64,000 nt of DNA from Pelagicoccus sp. SDUM812003 (GCF_031127815.1 NZ_JARXHY010000021.1:1-64000); one strand, 5' to 3'. Counted from the first letter of the stretch, positions 44,408-54,474 are shown. Numbers and translations are program-made. The notes: generated by a model from the sequence alone, not told the origin.

Positions 44408-46210
44408 CTACCGCTCGAAAAGGGGCACGATCTCCATTTCCGGGACCAGCACCAACCCCTTGTCGGTCAGTCGGATCTCCGGAATGACCGATAGCGGCAG
44501 CAGATTGAAGCCCATGTATGGCAGCGTACAGCCCATCTCGCGCCAGACTTTCTTCAGCTCGCTGGATTCCTCGGCCACCTCCGTGGCCCGCTTGTCCGAG
44601 AGCAGTCCTGCAATGGGGAGAGCCACTGACGCGATGACCTGGCCGTCCCTCGCCACCACGACTCCGCCTCGCAGCTCCTTGATGGTCTTGGCCACCAGCT
44701 GCATGTCCGCCTCGTTGGCGCCCGCGATCACGATGTTGTGGGCGTCGTGACCGACGCTGCTGCCGACCGCGCCGCCCTTGAGACCGAAATTCTGCAAGAA
44801 TCCGTAGCCGATTTCGCCCGTCTTCCCGTAGCGTTCCACCACTGTGAGGTAGCAAAGGTCGTTGTCGCTGAGAAACGTGTCCCAGCTGACCGCGGGATCG
44901 AATGCGACGGACTTTCGCAAGGTCACGATCCCCGGGAGCTCCGCCCGAATCAGGTTCACCATTCTGGCGTCAGCAGGCACCTCAGGCAACAAGGAAAGCT
45001 CGTCGCTGTAGTTGATCGTCTCGTAAGCGGGTTTTGGATACACGTAGCGATGATCGCTCAATTGTTCATCCAGGAGCGAGGTGACCTTGCCTGCTTCCAC
45101 CATCAGCGATCCGCCGTACCAGGTGTTCTGCACCTCATAGTCGTCGTTCAACAAAACGATGTCCGCCCGGCGCCCGTGACCGAGCGCTCCAAAGTCCCCA
45201 TCCTTGGCGTAGCGCGTGGCGGGATGCAAAGAGCCTGCGCTCCAAGCCTGAGCTGGGCTGAGACCCGCGACCATTGCCTGACGGGTCACCCAATCGAGCC
45301 CGAATTCGAAGAGATCGTCCGCGTCGCGATCGTCCGTGCAGACGCAGACCCGCTTGTGCGACGCGCCGAGCTCCGTCACTGCCTTGATCGCTTCAGGCAG
45401 GCTATGCCACGGCGTGGTAGGCGGACCTCCACGCAAAAAGACCCAGATGCCGGCCTCCAGAAAATCGTCGGCGATGTCCCGATCGATGGCCTCATGGGTA
45501 TCGGTCACGCCGCTGGCCGCGTAGGCGGAAACGAACTCGCGCCCGTAGATGTGACCGCAGACCGGCTTGCCTCGCTTGAGGGCCTCGGCGATGATGCCGT
45601 GCGAGCGGGGATCCCCCATGCACACCGGCACGAAGTCCATCTTTTCTCCTAAAGCCACGATCTCCGGCCACTTGTCAAACAGCTGCCCTGCCTTATCCGG
45701 CGTCAAATCGCCACCGCAGGTTTCCATGGCGGCATTGGTCGCAGGTATGGTAGAAGGCAAGGTCAGGAAAATGTTGAGCGGCGCCTGTCGGGCATCCTCC
45801 AGCATCCACTCGATGCCGGCGACGTCGCTGACGTTTCCGATCTCATGACTGTCGCAAAAGATAGTGGTGGTACCATTGAGCAAGGCCCCTTCGGCATAGG
45901 CGCAAGCGGTCATCATGCTGCTCTCGATATGAATGTGCGGATCGACGAGTCCTGGGGCGATGATCCCGCCGCCGGCATCGTAGGTTTTGACGCCTGAAAA
46001 ACGGCATGCGCCAGCGGGTGCGACCGCGGCGATGCGCCCTTCCTTTATCCAGATTTCCTTCTCTTCCCGTATCCTCTCAGTGTATACGGATAGTACGCGG
46101 CCGCCCTTGATGACGAGGTCGGGAGCGGCTCGGCCGGAGGCGACATCAGCCAGGGAGCGCGTGACGGCGTGCAGGGGGGCGACGGAGAATCGTGTCAGGG
46201 GAGAAAGCAT
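44408..46210 (-). CDS. ade: Adenine deaminase
   Basis: A 600-residue adenine deaminase, which turns adenine into hypoxanthine and ammonia. It is of the two-metal amidohydrolase type: [57 protein letters not shown] and the C-terminal domain with [21 protein letters not shown]. Length and motif order are normal. The product hypoxanthine is a substrate for the xanthine dehydrogenase encoded at 24256-27970. The gene stands alone, 129 bases downstream of the exported adenosine deaminase gene on the same strand, so read-through from that operon is possible. Confidence 0.96.
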   Translation of the reverse strand: MLSPLTRFSVAPLHAVTRSLADVASGRAAPDLVIKGGRVLSVYTERIREEKEIWIKEGRIAAVAPAGACRFSGVKTYDAGGGIIAPGLVDPHIHIESSMMTACAYAEGALLNGTTTIFCDSHEIGNVSDVAGIEWMLEDARQAPLNIFLTLPSTIPATNAAMETCGGDLTPDKAGQLFDKWPEIVALGEKMDFVPVCMGDPRSHGIIAEALKRGKPVCGHIYGREFVSAYAASGVTDTHEAIDRDIADDFLEAGIWVFLRGGPPTTPWHSLPEAIKAVTELGASHKRVCVCTDDRDADDLFEFGLDWVTRQAMVAGLSPAQAWSAGSLHPATRYAKDGDFGALGHGRRADIVLLNDDYEVQNTWYGGSLMVEAGKVTSLLDEQLSDHRYVYPKPAYETINYSDELSLLPEVPADARMVNLIRAELPGIVTLRKSVAFDPAVSWDTFLSDNDLCYLTVVERYGKTGEIGYGFLQNFGLKGGAVGSSVGHDAHNIVIAGANEADMQLVAKTIKELRGGVVVARDGQVIASVALPIAGLLSDKRATEVAEESSELKKVWREMGCTLPYMGFNLLPLSVIPEIRLTDKGLVLVPEMEIVPLFER

Positions 46211-46340
46211 AGCGAACGGGGTTGGTGGTTATCGAATTCGGTTGGATGAAGTCGGAGTGAAGCGATGCCGGAGCGAGCGTTTCCATGGGAAGCGCCACAC
46301 TCAGTTCGGGATTTGAGAAACGCGTTTCAGCATCTAGGAA

Positions 46341-47891
46341 TCAAAGCGAGAGGCCGAGGTTTTTAGTACCGTAGTCATAGGTAATGGCGTTCGCCTCGTT
46401 CGCCACCGTTTTCCAGCCTCGCTGCAAGCAATTCTCCGCGAAGCGCTCAAGGTCCGCTTCGTAGTCCGCCAGCAGCTGGGCCTTTTCATCGTCGGCTAAG
46501 AAACTGTAGGACAGGCTGTTGCGGCCGAGCGAAACCATTTCCGACCAGGAAAGATTGAAGCGGGTGACCGCTACGAAATACTCGTCGGTCATGTTGGAGT
46601 GCCACATGCCGCGATCGTCGGTATTGAGACAGACCGGAATCCCCTGTCGCAGATAAATGGGAAAGGGATGCTGGTCCAAGTCCGGCACGTAGCCCAGCAG
46701 CTCGTTGCTGATGAGGTTGATCTCGATGAGAAACGCGCCGCAGCGCATGAGCTGCATGGTCGGCTCGTCCCGATAGAGGTTGATGCCGTGACCGATGCGG
46801 GTGGCTCCAAGTCGCAGAGTATCGAAAATCTGGGTATCGCGTTTTTCCGCCTCGCCCGCGTGTATCGAAATTCCAATGGCAGGATAGGTCCGCAGCATCT
46901 TGTCGAACACCTCGGTGAAACGAGCCGCGTATCCACGGTTGTCATCCTCGCGACCCGCCATGTTCAAACCGACCCAGAAGTCTCGGTGTTTGTCGATGAA
47001 CGCGTAGTAGTCCTCCACCCTCTGCTCCGCGTTGTCCTGAAACCGGATAACGATGCCCTGAAATCGCACCGTCACCCCGGTCGCTACGGCGTCCGGCTGA
47101 GCGATCCTATCCTTGATGGCTTGATTGGCTTCGTCCGGGGTCAACGCGCGACCTGAGGCAGTGCTCCAGCCCCACGGCCCCGTCTGGATCTCCAGGTAGC
47201 GCACCCCCTCCGCGCCGAAGCGTTTCATGTTTTCCACCAGCACCTCGGTCATCACCTCGATGCTGCCGAGCAAGTCGCTGATACGCGGCCAGATGTATTC
47301 GAAGAATTCCGTGCGACCCTCGTGTTCTCGATCCAATACGACGGATGAGAGCCATTCCCCCTTTTCCTCCTCGCTCAGATCCGACAACGCTTTGAAGTCC
47401 GCCTTTTCGCTTGGAGCGAGCGTTTGATAGTTGAGTTCGCTGACTGTGGTCCAGAACGCCACGTCGCGCGAGTCGCGGTGAAAATTCGACTCGGACTGGA
47501 AGTATCCGCTTATTCGATACCTCGTGTAAAACTCCTGTCCGCCATTTCGACTTTTGTCAGTCGCGACCTCCCACCAGGTTTCCGGGAGCACCCCGCCGCC
47601 GAAGTGGTGGTGAATGTCTCCACCTTTGGGAAGCGCGTAGAGAAAGGAGTACATCTCCTCCGGCGAGGCTTCGGCCTTCACGGTCTCGAACAAACGGCCC
47701 ATGGCGGCGCGAGCGGGCTTGGGAGCGAGACTTGCGCTGCTATGCATGGTCCGACCTTCTATAGCCGCCGCAGGATGCGATGGCTTGGCATGGCCAGCCT
47801 GGCCAGCCAGTCCCACAACGCCGCCCGCTAGCAGGCCGGCAGCGAGAAAGTCGCGTCTGGAAAAAGCTTTTTCTGGGTCTTCCGGAATCAT
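46341..47891 (-). CDS. Exported adenosine deaminase-like protein (Tat signal)
   Basis: A 516-residue adenosine deaminase-like enzyme with a twin-arginine signal (SRRDFLAAGLLAGGVVGLAG), so it is folded and cofactor-loaded before export. Metal and catalytic motifs are present: GDIHHHFGG, SIHAGEA (histidine and catalytic glutamate), RIGHGINLY, and LNTDDRGMW. It is longer than cytoplasmic Add and resembles the ADGF/CECR1-like secreted deaminases in layout. The frame is open to 48203, but ATG 47891 overlaps the stop of the upstream permease gene and gives the signal. It should make inosine outside the cytoplasm. Other substrates such as N6-methyladenine compounds cannot be excluded. Confidence 0.9.
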   Translation of the reverse strand: MIPEDPEKAFSRRDFLAAGLLAGGVVGLAGQAGHAKPSHPAAAIEGRTMHSSASLAPKPARAAMGRLFETVKAEASPEEMYSFLYALPKGGDIHHHFGGGVLPETWWEVATDKSRNGGQEFYTRYRISGYFQSESNFHRDSRDVAFWTTVSELNYQTLAPSEKADFKALSDLSEEEKGEWLSSVVLDREHEGRTEFFEYIWPRISDLLGSIEVMTEVLVENMKRFGAEGVRYLEIQTGPWGWSTASGRALTPDEANQAIKDRIAQPDAVATGVTVRFQGIVIRFQDNAEQRVEDYYAFIDKHRDFWVGLNMAGREDDNRGYAARFTEVFDKMLRTYPAIGISIHAGEAEKRDTQIFDTLRLGATRIGHGINLYRDEPTMQLMRCGAFLIEINLISNELLGYVPDLDQHPFPIYLRQGIPVCLNTDDRGMWHSNMTDEYFVAVTRFNLSWSEMVSLGRNSLSYSFLADDEKAQLLADYEADLERFAENCLQRGWKTVANEANAITYDYGTKNLGLSL

Positions 47892-49201
47892 TTGAAAGCG
47901 TAGTAGATGATGAATACCAGAGTGATGATGTGGCTGAGCAAGGGCACCGACCTGGCTCGACCGGAGAGCAGCATGATCACGGTGAAAAGCGTCAGACCGA
48001 GTCCGATGCCTTCGGTGATGCTGAAGGTCAGCGGGATCATGAGCATGGTGATGAAAGCTGGAGCAACCTCGCCGAGATCGTCGAAGTTCAGTTCCTTCAG
48101 GCCCTGCGCCATAAAGATGCCCACCATGACCAGAGCAGGCGCGGTGGCGGCGGCGGGCACGACCAAAATGATCGGCGTGAGAAAGAGAGCGATCAGGAAA
48201 CAAATCCCGGTGGTGACCGAAGTGAGCCCAGTGCGCCCTCCCGATTCGATGCCCGCCGCGGACTCGATGTAGGAGGTGGTGGTCGATGTGCCGAGCAAAG
48301 CCCCGGTGATGGTGGCGATGGAGTCAGCGGTGAGGGCCCGCCCCATCTTGGGCATGCTGCCGTCGGCGTTTACCAGTTTCGCCCGGCGCGAGAGCCCTAC
48401 CAGAGTCCCGATGCTGTCGAACAAATCGAGGATCAAGAGCGTTAGCAGCACGTCGGCAATCTCCGTGAAGTGGGTGAGCGGATACAGCAGATCCAGTTTG
48501 AAAAACGTTTCCCCGATCCCGCTGGGCAGAGAGAAGAGACCGTCAGGAACCGTCGTGATCGCTTCTCCGTTTATGGTGATAAACAGCCCCACGAGCGTCA
48601 CCGAAAGGATGGTGATCAGCAAGGCGCCGGCCACGCGCTTGAGCGTGAGAAAGGTCATCAGGGCCACCCCTCCCAGCACCAGCAAGGACACGGGAGACTT
48701 CAAATCGCCGATGGTGACCAGCGTGGCGTCGTTCCCCACCACGATTCCCACGCTCTTCAGACCGAGGAACGCGATGAAGAAACCGATGCCGCATTGGATG
48801 CCGACCTTGATGCCATTCGGCAGGGCTTCGGCCAGGCGTTTCCGAAGACCGGTCACGGAGAGCAGCAGGAAAAGAACCCCGTTCCAAAAGGTCAAAGAGA
48901 GAGCGGTCTGCCAGCTCAAGCCCGCCCCGATGCAGATGACGAACGCGAAGTAGCTGTTGGTTCCCATGCCGGGCGCCTGGGCGATGGGAAAGTTGGTGAG
49001 AGCCGCCATGAGGAAGCAGCCAATCGCCGCCGCCAGAGCCGTCACTGTGATCAAGGCAGGCACCGGCATGCCTGCATTGCTCAAAATCGCCGGGTTCACG
49101 GCAAGGATGTAGGCCATGGCCGCGAAGGTGGTAAGCCCCGCAAGCGCCTCGGACTTAACCGTTACTCCGTTTTCTTTCAGTTTAAAACAGCGATCGAGCA
49201 T
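47888..49201 (-). CDS. Guanine/hypoxanthine/adenine permease (AzgA/PbuG)
   Basis: A 437-residue NCS2 permease of the AzgA/PbuG branch with 12-14 helices. It begins LDRCFKLKENGVTVKSEALA, then LTTFAAMAYILAVNPAILS and GMGTNSYFAF; later come LLILDLFDSIGTLVGL and STTTSYIESAAGIESGGRTG, all standard. This branch imports adenine, guanine and hypoxanthine with protons. I start it at ATG 49201; the extension to 49294 is not typical. The stop overlaps the start of the exported adenosine deaminase, so uptake and extracellular deamination are expressed together. It is divergent from the tandem NUP gene. Confidence 0.94.
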   Translation of the reverse strand: MLDRCFKLKENGVTVKSEALAGLTTFAAMAYILAVNPAILSNAGMPVPALITVTALAAAIGCFLMAALTNFPIAQAPGMGTNSYFAFVICIGAGLSWQTALSLTFWNGVLFLLLSVTGLRKRLAEALPNGIKVGIQCGIGFFIAFLGLKSVGIVVGNDATLVTIGDLKSPVSLLVLGGVALMTFLTLKRVAGALLITILSVTLVGLFITINGEAITTVPDGLFSLPSGIGETFFKLDLLYPLTHFTEIADVLLTLLILDLFDSIGTLVGLSRRAKLVNADGSMPKMGRALTADSIATITGALLGTSTTTSYIESAAGIESGGRTGLTSVTTGICFLIALFLTPIILVVPAAATAPALVMVGIFMAQGLKELNFDDLGEVAPAFITMLMIPLTFSITEGIGLGLTLFTVIMLLSGRARSVPLLSHIITLVFIIYYAFK

Positions 49202-49373
49202 GAGGGGCCGCCTAGCAGCTTCGATGCCGAGCTTCAACCGTTTGCTCAAAATAGCGCAGCGAACGGCTCCCTGCGCCCATCGCCTCGCCACCATGGACTG
49301 ATTTTATCCAGCGTCAGGCAGCAAGCCTGCCTCCATGCCACTCCATGGCGCAAAACCTGCCTGTCGCCTCGCC

Positions 49374-51440
49374 ATGCTTGATCCATTCGCTCGACGTCTC
49401 TTCGCTATCGCAGCTCTCATGGCGAGTCCGCTCGCCTCTTCCACCGCTCACGCGGAAACTGCCCCTGCGCCGATCAAGGTCTGCGTGCTGGCAATGTTCG
49501 AGATGGGCGAGGTCACCGGCGATCGCCCCGGAGAGCTGCAGTTCTGGGTAGAGCGCGAACCGCTGGAAAACATCTACCCTTTCCCCATGGGACAAACGCC
49601 CCTGCGGGTCAGCGACGACGGCCTAATGGTAGCCCTCACCGGAGGAGGCGTCACCCACGCTGCGACCACCATCACGGCCCTCGGCATGGATCCACGCTTC
49701 GATTTTTCGAATACCTACTGGATCGTGGCCGGCATTGCCGGGGCCGACCCCACCGACGCCTCTCTCGGCAGCGCCGCTTGGGCGAAGTGGGTCGTCGACG
49801 GCGATCTTCTCTATGAGATCGACTCCAGCGAAATCCCGGAGGACTGGCCCTATGGGCTCATCCCTCTCGGCGGCTACGAGCCCAACCAGCTCGACACCGG
49901 TTGGACCGTCGACAATATCGCCTTCAAACTCAACGAGGGGCTCGTGAATTGGGCGTATTCGCTCACCAAGGACATGGAGCTGATGGAGACGCCCGCCATG
50001 AAGGAGTTCCGAGCCCAGTTCGAAGGCTATCCCAACGCGATGCTGCCTCCTCGCGTGATGATGGGCGACGCCCTCAGCTCTTCCACCTACTTCCACGGCG
50101 AGGTGCTCAACCAATGGGCAAACGACTGGATGAAACTCCACACAGGCGGCGAAGCGAACTTCGTCATGACCAATATGGAGGACAGCGGCACCCTGACCGC
50201 TTTGCGAAGCCTCTCCGACGCTGGCTACGTGGACTACGACCGTATCCTCGTTTTGCGTACCGCAAGCAACTTCTCCATGCAGCCGCCCGGCAAACCAGCC
50301 ACCTGGAGCGCCACCGCTCCCTATCCCGACAATGGTCGGCCAGCTCTCGAATCCGCCTACCAAGTCGGCAGCGCCGTGGCCCATGAGCTCATCGCCAATT
50401 GGGATCAATACGAAAACCGCATTCCACGTGCCGAAGCGCCCAAGGAGAAGGTGAAAGCGGTGGTGGTGACCATGTTCGAGATCGGAGACGATACCGGCGA
50501 CCGGCCCGCGGAGTTTCAAAACTGGGTGGAGCGTTTCCCGCTATCCGAAAGGATCTCCTTTCCTCACGGGTATCGCGATCTTCGATACAATCGAGAGAGC
50601 GGGGTGCTCGGCATCGTGACCGGCATCGGCACATTTCGCTCCGCCGCTTCCATCATGGCCCTGGGCATGGACGAGCGCTTCGACCTAAGCGAGGCCTACT
50701 GGCTGGTGGCCGGCATCGCAGGCGTGGATCCGAACGACATGTCCCTCGGCTCCGCGGCCTGGGCGGAATGGCTCATCGATGGCGATCTCTCCCATGAGAT
50801 CGATCCGCGCGAAATGCCCGATGAGTGGGAATTTGGATACACGCCCCTTCGCTCCGCCGAGTACCCTTGGGGACCGATTCCTGAGAATGACGAGGGCGTT
50901 CGCTACCGACTGAAGCCCGAACTGGTCGAATGGGCGTATCAGCTCACCAAAGACATTCCCATCGCCGACACCGACGCCATGAAGGAGATGCGCGCAAAGT
51001 ACAAAGGATACCCGAATGCTCAAAAACCGCCATCGGTGCTGAAAGGCGATCAGCTGGCCGCCATGACCTTCTGGCACGGCAAGCTCATGAACGATTGGGC
51101 CAACGAATGGGTCGACTACTGGACCGAAGGCCAAGGAAACTTCGTCACCTCAGCCATGGAGGAAACCGGCACCATGCAGTCGCTCTCCTTTCTCGCCAAC
51201 GCCGGAAAAGTGGACCTGCAGCGCGTCCTGGTTTTGCGGACCGCCAGCAATTTCTCCATGCAGCCTCCAGGCGTCACCGCAGCTGAAAACCTGAGCGGCG
51301 AAAAGAAAGGCGGGTACTCCGCGTTCATCCCCTCCCTCGAAGCCGCCTACGATGTGGGCAGCGCCGTGATCCGCGAGCTGGTGGAAAACTGGGAGACCTA
51401 CCGAACCACGATCCCCCAGTCCGAATCGCCCCAGAGCTGA
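49374..51440 (+). CDS. Secreted protein with two tandem NUP domains
   Basis: A 688-residue protein made of two complete copies of the purine nucleoside permease (NUP) domain in one chain, behind a signal peptide (LFAIAALMASPLASSTAHA). The copies (about 33-345 and 360-680) repeat the same motifs: GDRPGELQFWVER and GDRPAEFQNWVER, VAGIAGADPTD and VAGIAGVDPND, LGSAAWAKW and LGSAAWAEW, and VLRTASNFSMQPPG twice. NUP proteins, named from a Candida transporter, are single-domain and related to nucleoside phosphorylases, with no obvious membrane helices here. ATG 49374 gives the better signal; ATG 49335 is possible. Divergent from AzgA and the exported deaminase. It may bind or cleave nucleosides in the periplasm. 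Confidence 0.92.
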   Translation: MLDPFARRLFAIAALMASPLASSTAHAETAPAPIKVCVLAMFEMGEVTGDRPGELQFWVEREPLENIYPFPMGQTPLRVSDDGLMVALTGGGVTHAATTITALGMDPRFDFSNTYWIVAGIAGADPTDASLGSAAWAKWVVDGDLLYEIDSSEIPEDWPYGLIPLGGYEPNQLDTGWTVDNIAFKLNEGLVNWAYSLTKDMELMETPAMKEFRAQFEGYPNAMLPPRVMMGDALSSSTYFHGEVLNQWANDWMKLHTGGEANFVMTNMEDSGTLTALRSLSDAGYVDYDRILVLRTASNFSMQPPGKPATWSATAPYPDNGRPALESAYQVGSAVAHELIANWDQYENRIPRAEAPKEKVKAVVVTMFEIGDDTGDRPAEFQNWVERFPLSERISFPHGYRDLRYNRESGVLGIVTGIGTFRSAASIMALGMDERFDLSEAYWLVAGIAGVDPNDMSLGSAAWAEWLIDGDLSHEIDPREMPDEWEFGYTPLRSAEYPWGPIPENDEGVRYRLKPELVEWAYQLTKDIPIADTDAMKEMRAKYKGYPNAQKPPSVLKGDQLAAMTFWHGKLMNDWANEWVDYWTEGQGNFVTSAMEETGTMQSLSFLANAGKVDLQRVLVLRTASNFSMQPPGVTAAENLSGEKKGGYSAFIPSLEAAYDVGSAVIRELVENWETYRTTIPQSESPQS

Positions 51441-51507
51441 CGTCACACTCTTTACCCAAGACTCCGCAGCCGCGTTCCTGCGGAAGGCGCCCTCTGCTTC
51501 CCTGAAG

Positions 51508-52827
51508 TCACTGCCCTCGCGAAATAGACACCAAGCGTCCTGAAAGATCGGATACCTGCGGCACGCCGTAGTTGAAATTCACCTGAATCTCCGGCGACTT
51601 GGTCGCTTCGAAGGCGTAGTCCTTCAGCATATTCGCCAAGACGATAGGCATATGGATGCGGGCAAGGTTCATGCCCAAGCATATATGGGTGCTGCCTCCG
51701 AAGGTCCCGTGCGCCTTCTTCGGGTAGTTGTTTTCCAGCCAGCGCTGCGGCTTGAAGTCGTAGGGATCTTCGTAGATCTCCTCCAGAAAATGGGTCAGGG
51801 TCTGCATGTGCAGCACCTTGGTTCCGGGCTCGAGCTTGCGCCCCTCGAATTCCATGGGTTGGGCGACCACGCGCGCGAGAACGGGCGCAGCGGGAAACAT
51901 GCGCTCGATCTCCATGAGAGTGGCCTTGAGCTTGGGAAAAGCATCCATGCCGCGGGCGAAAGAAAGTGGCTGGTAACTCTCCACTTCCTCCCGAAGGGCC
52001 TCGAGCCACGGCCGGTCCTTCCAGACGCGCTGCAACCCGCAGTTGAGCAATTTGGCGGTGTTTCCCGTACCCGCCATGAGCAGAAGATACGCCTCCGAAA
52101 CGAGCTCCTGCAGGTCGACCTCCTCTCCCCGATCCTCCAAGGTCAGTTTCAGCACTTCTGAAAAGTTGTCCTCCACCTGCTCTCCATCTAGCCGTCGCTG
52201 CACGAGCTGTCCCAAGTATCCGAATACAAAGGCTTTGTCCTTCACGAACGACTCTCGTTCGTAGAAAGCCTTTCGAGCCGAGCTCTCCATGATGGTGCCG
52301 ACGATGAACTCCTCCTCGAAACGGATGAAAGTCTGCACCTCCGTCTCGCTCAACGGAGCCCTAAGCACGGTCTCCGAATTCGCGTAGGTCAGAGATCGCA
52401 TAAAAAGATCGTGCAAGGAAACCTCCTTGTTCGCTGACTCGCCCAGCATCCGCTTCACCACCGCGTCGATGGCGGGAATCAGCCGTCCGATGGAGCTCAT
52501 GGAGAATCCGGGTTTGAGCTGACGGCGCTTCTGGCGGTGCGGAACGCCGTCCATCTGGGTCACATGGCGATCGCCCATGATTTCGCGAAACGGGGTCAGA
52601 GCGGACTCGTAGTCCCACAGATCCGGGTTTCTCCAGGCCATGGCGTTCGCCTCCAGCCCTCCGATGCACACCCATGGTTCGCCACGAAAATGGACTGTGT
52701 AGATGGGTCCCAGAGCCCGGTACGCTCCCAAGTGGTCAAAGGTATCCAGACTGCCATGCTCCATGAAATCGAACTGGGCGAAGTCTTTCTCGTAGGACGG
52801 GATCGCGGCGTGAGCGTCGGTAGGCAT
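51508..52827 (-). CDS. Cytochrome P450
   Basis: A 439-residue soluble bacterial P450. The heme-binding loop FGGSTHICLGMNLARIHM carries the cysteine ligand Cys383; the K-helix E-x-x-R is in LMEIERMFP; the I-helix oxygen-activation region reads LLMAGTGNTAK, with the usual acidic residue replaced. There is no N-terminal anchor and no fused reductase, and no ferredoxin gene is visible nearby. The substrate cannot be told. It is divergent from the PhoD-like gene with 111 bases between, and convergent with the NUP gene. P450s of this sort may oxidise terpenoids, fatty acids or aromatic compounds. Confidence 0.94.
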   Translation of the reverse strand: MPTDAHAAIPSYEKDFAQFDFMEHGSLDTFDHLGAYRALGPIYTVHFRGEPWVCIGGLEANAMAWRNPDLWDYESALTPFREIMGDRHVTQMDGVPHRQKRRQLKPGFSMSSIGRLIPAIDAVVKRMLGESANKEVSLHDLFMRSLTYANSETVLRAPLSETEVQTFIRFEEEFIVGTIMESSARKAFYERESFVKDKAFVFGYLGQLVQRRLDGEQVEDNFSEVLKLTLEDRGEEVDLQELVSEAYLLLMAGTGNTAKLLNCGLQRVWKDRPWLEALREEVESYQPLSFARGMDAFPKLKATLMEIERMFPAAPVLARVVAQPMEFEGRKLEPGTKVLHMQTLTHFLEEIYEDPYDFKPQRWLENNYPKKAHGTFGGSTHICLGMNLARIHMPIVLANMLKDYAFEATKSPEIQVNFNYGVPQVSDLSGRLVSISRGQ

Positions 52828-52845
52828 GAGCGTCTGAAAGCAAAT

Positions 52846-52877
52846 GTTGCGCCGCAGCTACCGACGGGACGCGCAAC
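52846..52877. promoter_or_regulatory. Inverted repeat between P450 and PhoD-like genes
   Basis: GTTGCGC (52846-52852) and GCGCAAC (52871-52877), separated by 18 bases, in the 111-base divergent promoter region. The spacing of about two helical turns would suit a dimeric regulator acting on both genes; no regulator is nearby, so this is tentative. Confidence 0.3.
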
Positions 52878-52938
52878 GATTTCGAGAAGCGCTCGCTTTT
52901 GTGTTAACATCGAGACCTGCCCGCCTACTCTCCCCAAC

Positions 52939-54474
52939 ATGCGCCTTTTCCATCTCTTCATCATCTCCGCATGCCTGCTGCCAAGTCGTCTGATATTTGC
53001 CGACGCGACCCTGCTAAACGGTCCCATGCCCGGCGCCAGCAGCATGACGGAAGTGGTTATCTGGACCCAAACCTCCGAACCGGCGTCCGTGCAAATCGAA
53101 TATTGGCAAAAGAACTCCAAGGTGCAAACGGTCCTCAGAAGCCCTCTCTATCAGACCTCGCGAGATCAGGCTTGCGTGGCAAAGGTCTCGCTCACTGAGG
53201 GTCTGGCGCCGGGAGAGCATTACGAATACGCGGTGCTGGTGGACGGCGAGCCGCACGCGCCAGCCTTTCGCGAGGGCTACGAGCTCCAAGGCCCGGTGCC
53301 CATGGAGTTTCAAGTGAAGCCGCGCTGGCGCTTCGTGCCGGAGGGGGAGCTCGCCCATAGCGTATTCGATTTTCGGATAGCGGCGGGCAGCTGCGCCTAC
53401 ATCAACGAGAAAGGCTACGATCGCGAAGGCGGTACCCCCTATGGCGGAGAATACCACATCTTCGAATCCATCTTCGAGAAGGACCCGGACCTCATGCTGT
53501 GGCTCGGCGACTGCATCTACTACCGAGAAAACGATTTCGAGAGCGAGATCGGCATGCAGCGTCGCTGGACCCACGACCGGCAGCTTCCCGAGCTTCAGCC
53601 GCTGCTGGCCAGCGCCCACCACTTCGCCATCTGGGATGACCATGACTACGGACCGAACGACATCGGACGCAGCTTCACGCTCAAAGGAGCCGCGAAGGAC
53701 ACCTTCGATCTCTTCTGGGCCAACCCAAGCTCCGGACTGCCGGAGACGCCTGGCATCTTCACCTTTCTCAACTGGGGCGACGTCAATATCTACTTGCTGG
53801 ACAACCGCACCTACCTCAGCTCCGCCACCTCGCATCCCGAACGCTTCAACAAACCGAAAGCCATGCTGGGCGAGAAGCAGGTCGACTGGCTGATCAACCA
53901 TCTCGTGTGGGCCCAGAGCCAAATGGAAAACGACGGCAAGAGCTACCCAGCTCGATTCAATCTCATCTGCGTAGGCAACCAGGTGCTCAACGAATCGGGC
54001 AATCCTCACGGGTATCGAAATTTCCATGACGAATGGCAGTACCTCATCGATCGCATCGTGGAGGAAGGCATCGACGGAGTCGTCTTCCTCAGCGGCGACG
54101 TGCATTTCAGCGAGGTCAACCGCCTGGTCTACAAGGGCGGCGGCAGGCCGGGGGTGCCGGGCAAGGCCGGCATCAAGGGCGAGGACTACGTCTTCTACGA
54201 GCTGACCTCCTCCTCCCTCACCTCCGGCTCATGGGCAGGACACGAAAACAACCCCGCTCGCTTCGACATCTTCGACGACCCGAAAGTGGACCGCGTGGGG
54301 CAGCGAAACTTCATGACGCTCGACTTCAAGGGTCCGCTCAAGGACCGCCGCATGGAGGTGCGCTACTTCGACTCGGACGGAAATTTGCTCAACCGAAAGA
54401 GAGGCGGACGCCCCGACGAGATCACCGAGGCGTCGATCTTCCGCGCGGCCGATCTGAGGGCCCCAAAACCCTGA
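52939..54474 (+). CDS. Secreted PhoD-like metallophosphatase
   Basis: A 511-residue protein of the alkaline phosphatase D family with a signal peptide (LFIISACLLPSRLIFA). An N-terminal fibronectin-like domain (residues about 20-125) precedes the metallophosphatase domain with FDFRIAAGSCAY, MLWLGDCIYYRE, AIWDDHDYGPND and LSGDVHFSE, which provide the metal ligands. Such enzymes release phosphate from phosphodiesters or phosphomonoesters outside the cell. The open frame reaches back to 52537, but that stretch is antisense to the P450 gene; ATG 52939 gives the signal peptide. Nucleotides or teichoic-like polymers are possible substrates. Confidence 0.93.
   Translation: MRLFHLFIISACLLPSRLIFADATLLNGPMPGASSMTEVVIWTQTSEPASVQIEYWQKNSKVQTVLRSPLYQTSRDQACVAKVSLTEGLAPGEHYEYAVLVDGEPHAPAFREGYELQGPVPMEFQVKPRWRFVPEGELAHSVFDFRIAAGSCAYINEKGYDREGGTPYGGEYHIFESIFEKDPDLMLWLGDCIYYRENDFESEIGMQRRWTHDRQLPELQPLLASAHHFAIWDDHDYGPNDIGRSFTLKGAAKDTFDLFWANPSSGLPETPGIFTFLNWGDVNIYLLDNRTYLSSATSHPERFNKPKAMLGEKQVDWLINHLVWAQSQMENDGKSYPARFNLICVGNQVLNESGNPHGYRNFHDEWQYLIDRIVEEGIDGVVFLSGDVHFSEVNRLVYKGGGRPGVPGKAGIKGEDYVFYELTSSSLTSGSWAGHENNPARFDIFDDPKVDRVGQRNFMTLDFKGPLKDRRMEVRYFDSDGNLLNRKRGGRPDEITEASIFRAADLRAPKP

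Noticed and set aside
47892-48203. N-terminal extension of the adenosine deaminase-like protein
   Set aside because: It overlaps the AzgA/PbuG gene and would bury the twin-arginine signal.
49202-49373. Purine riboswitch between the AzgA and NUP genes
   Set aside because: I saw no conserved three-way junction core; the region is short and GC-rich with only a 5-base stem.
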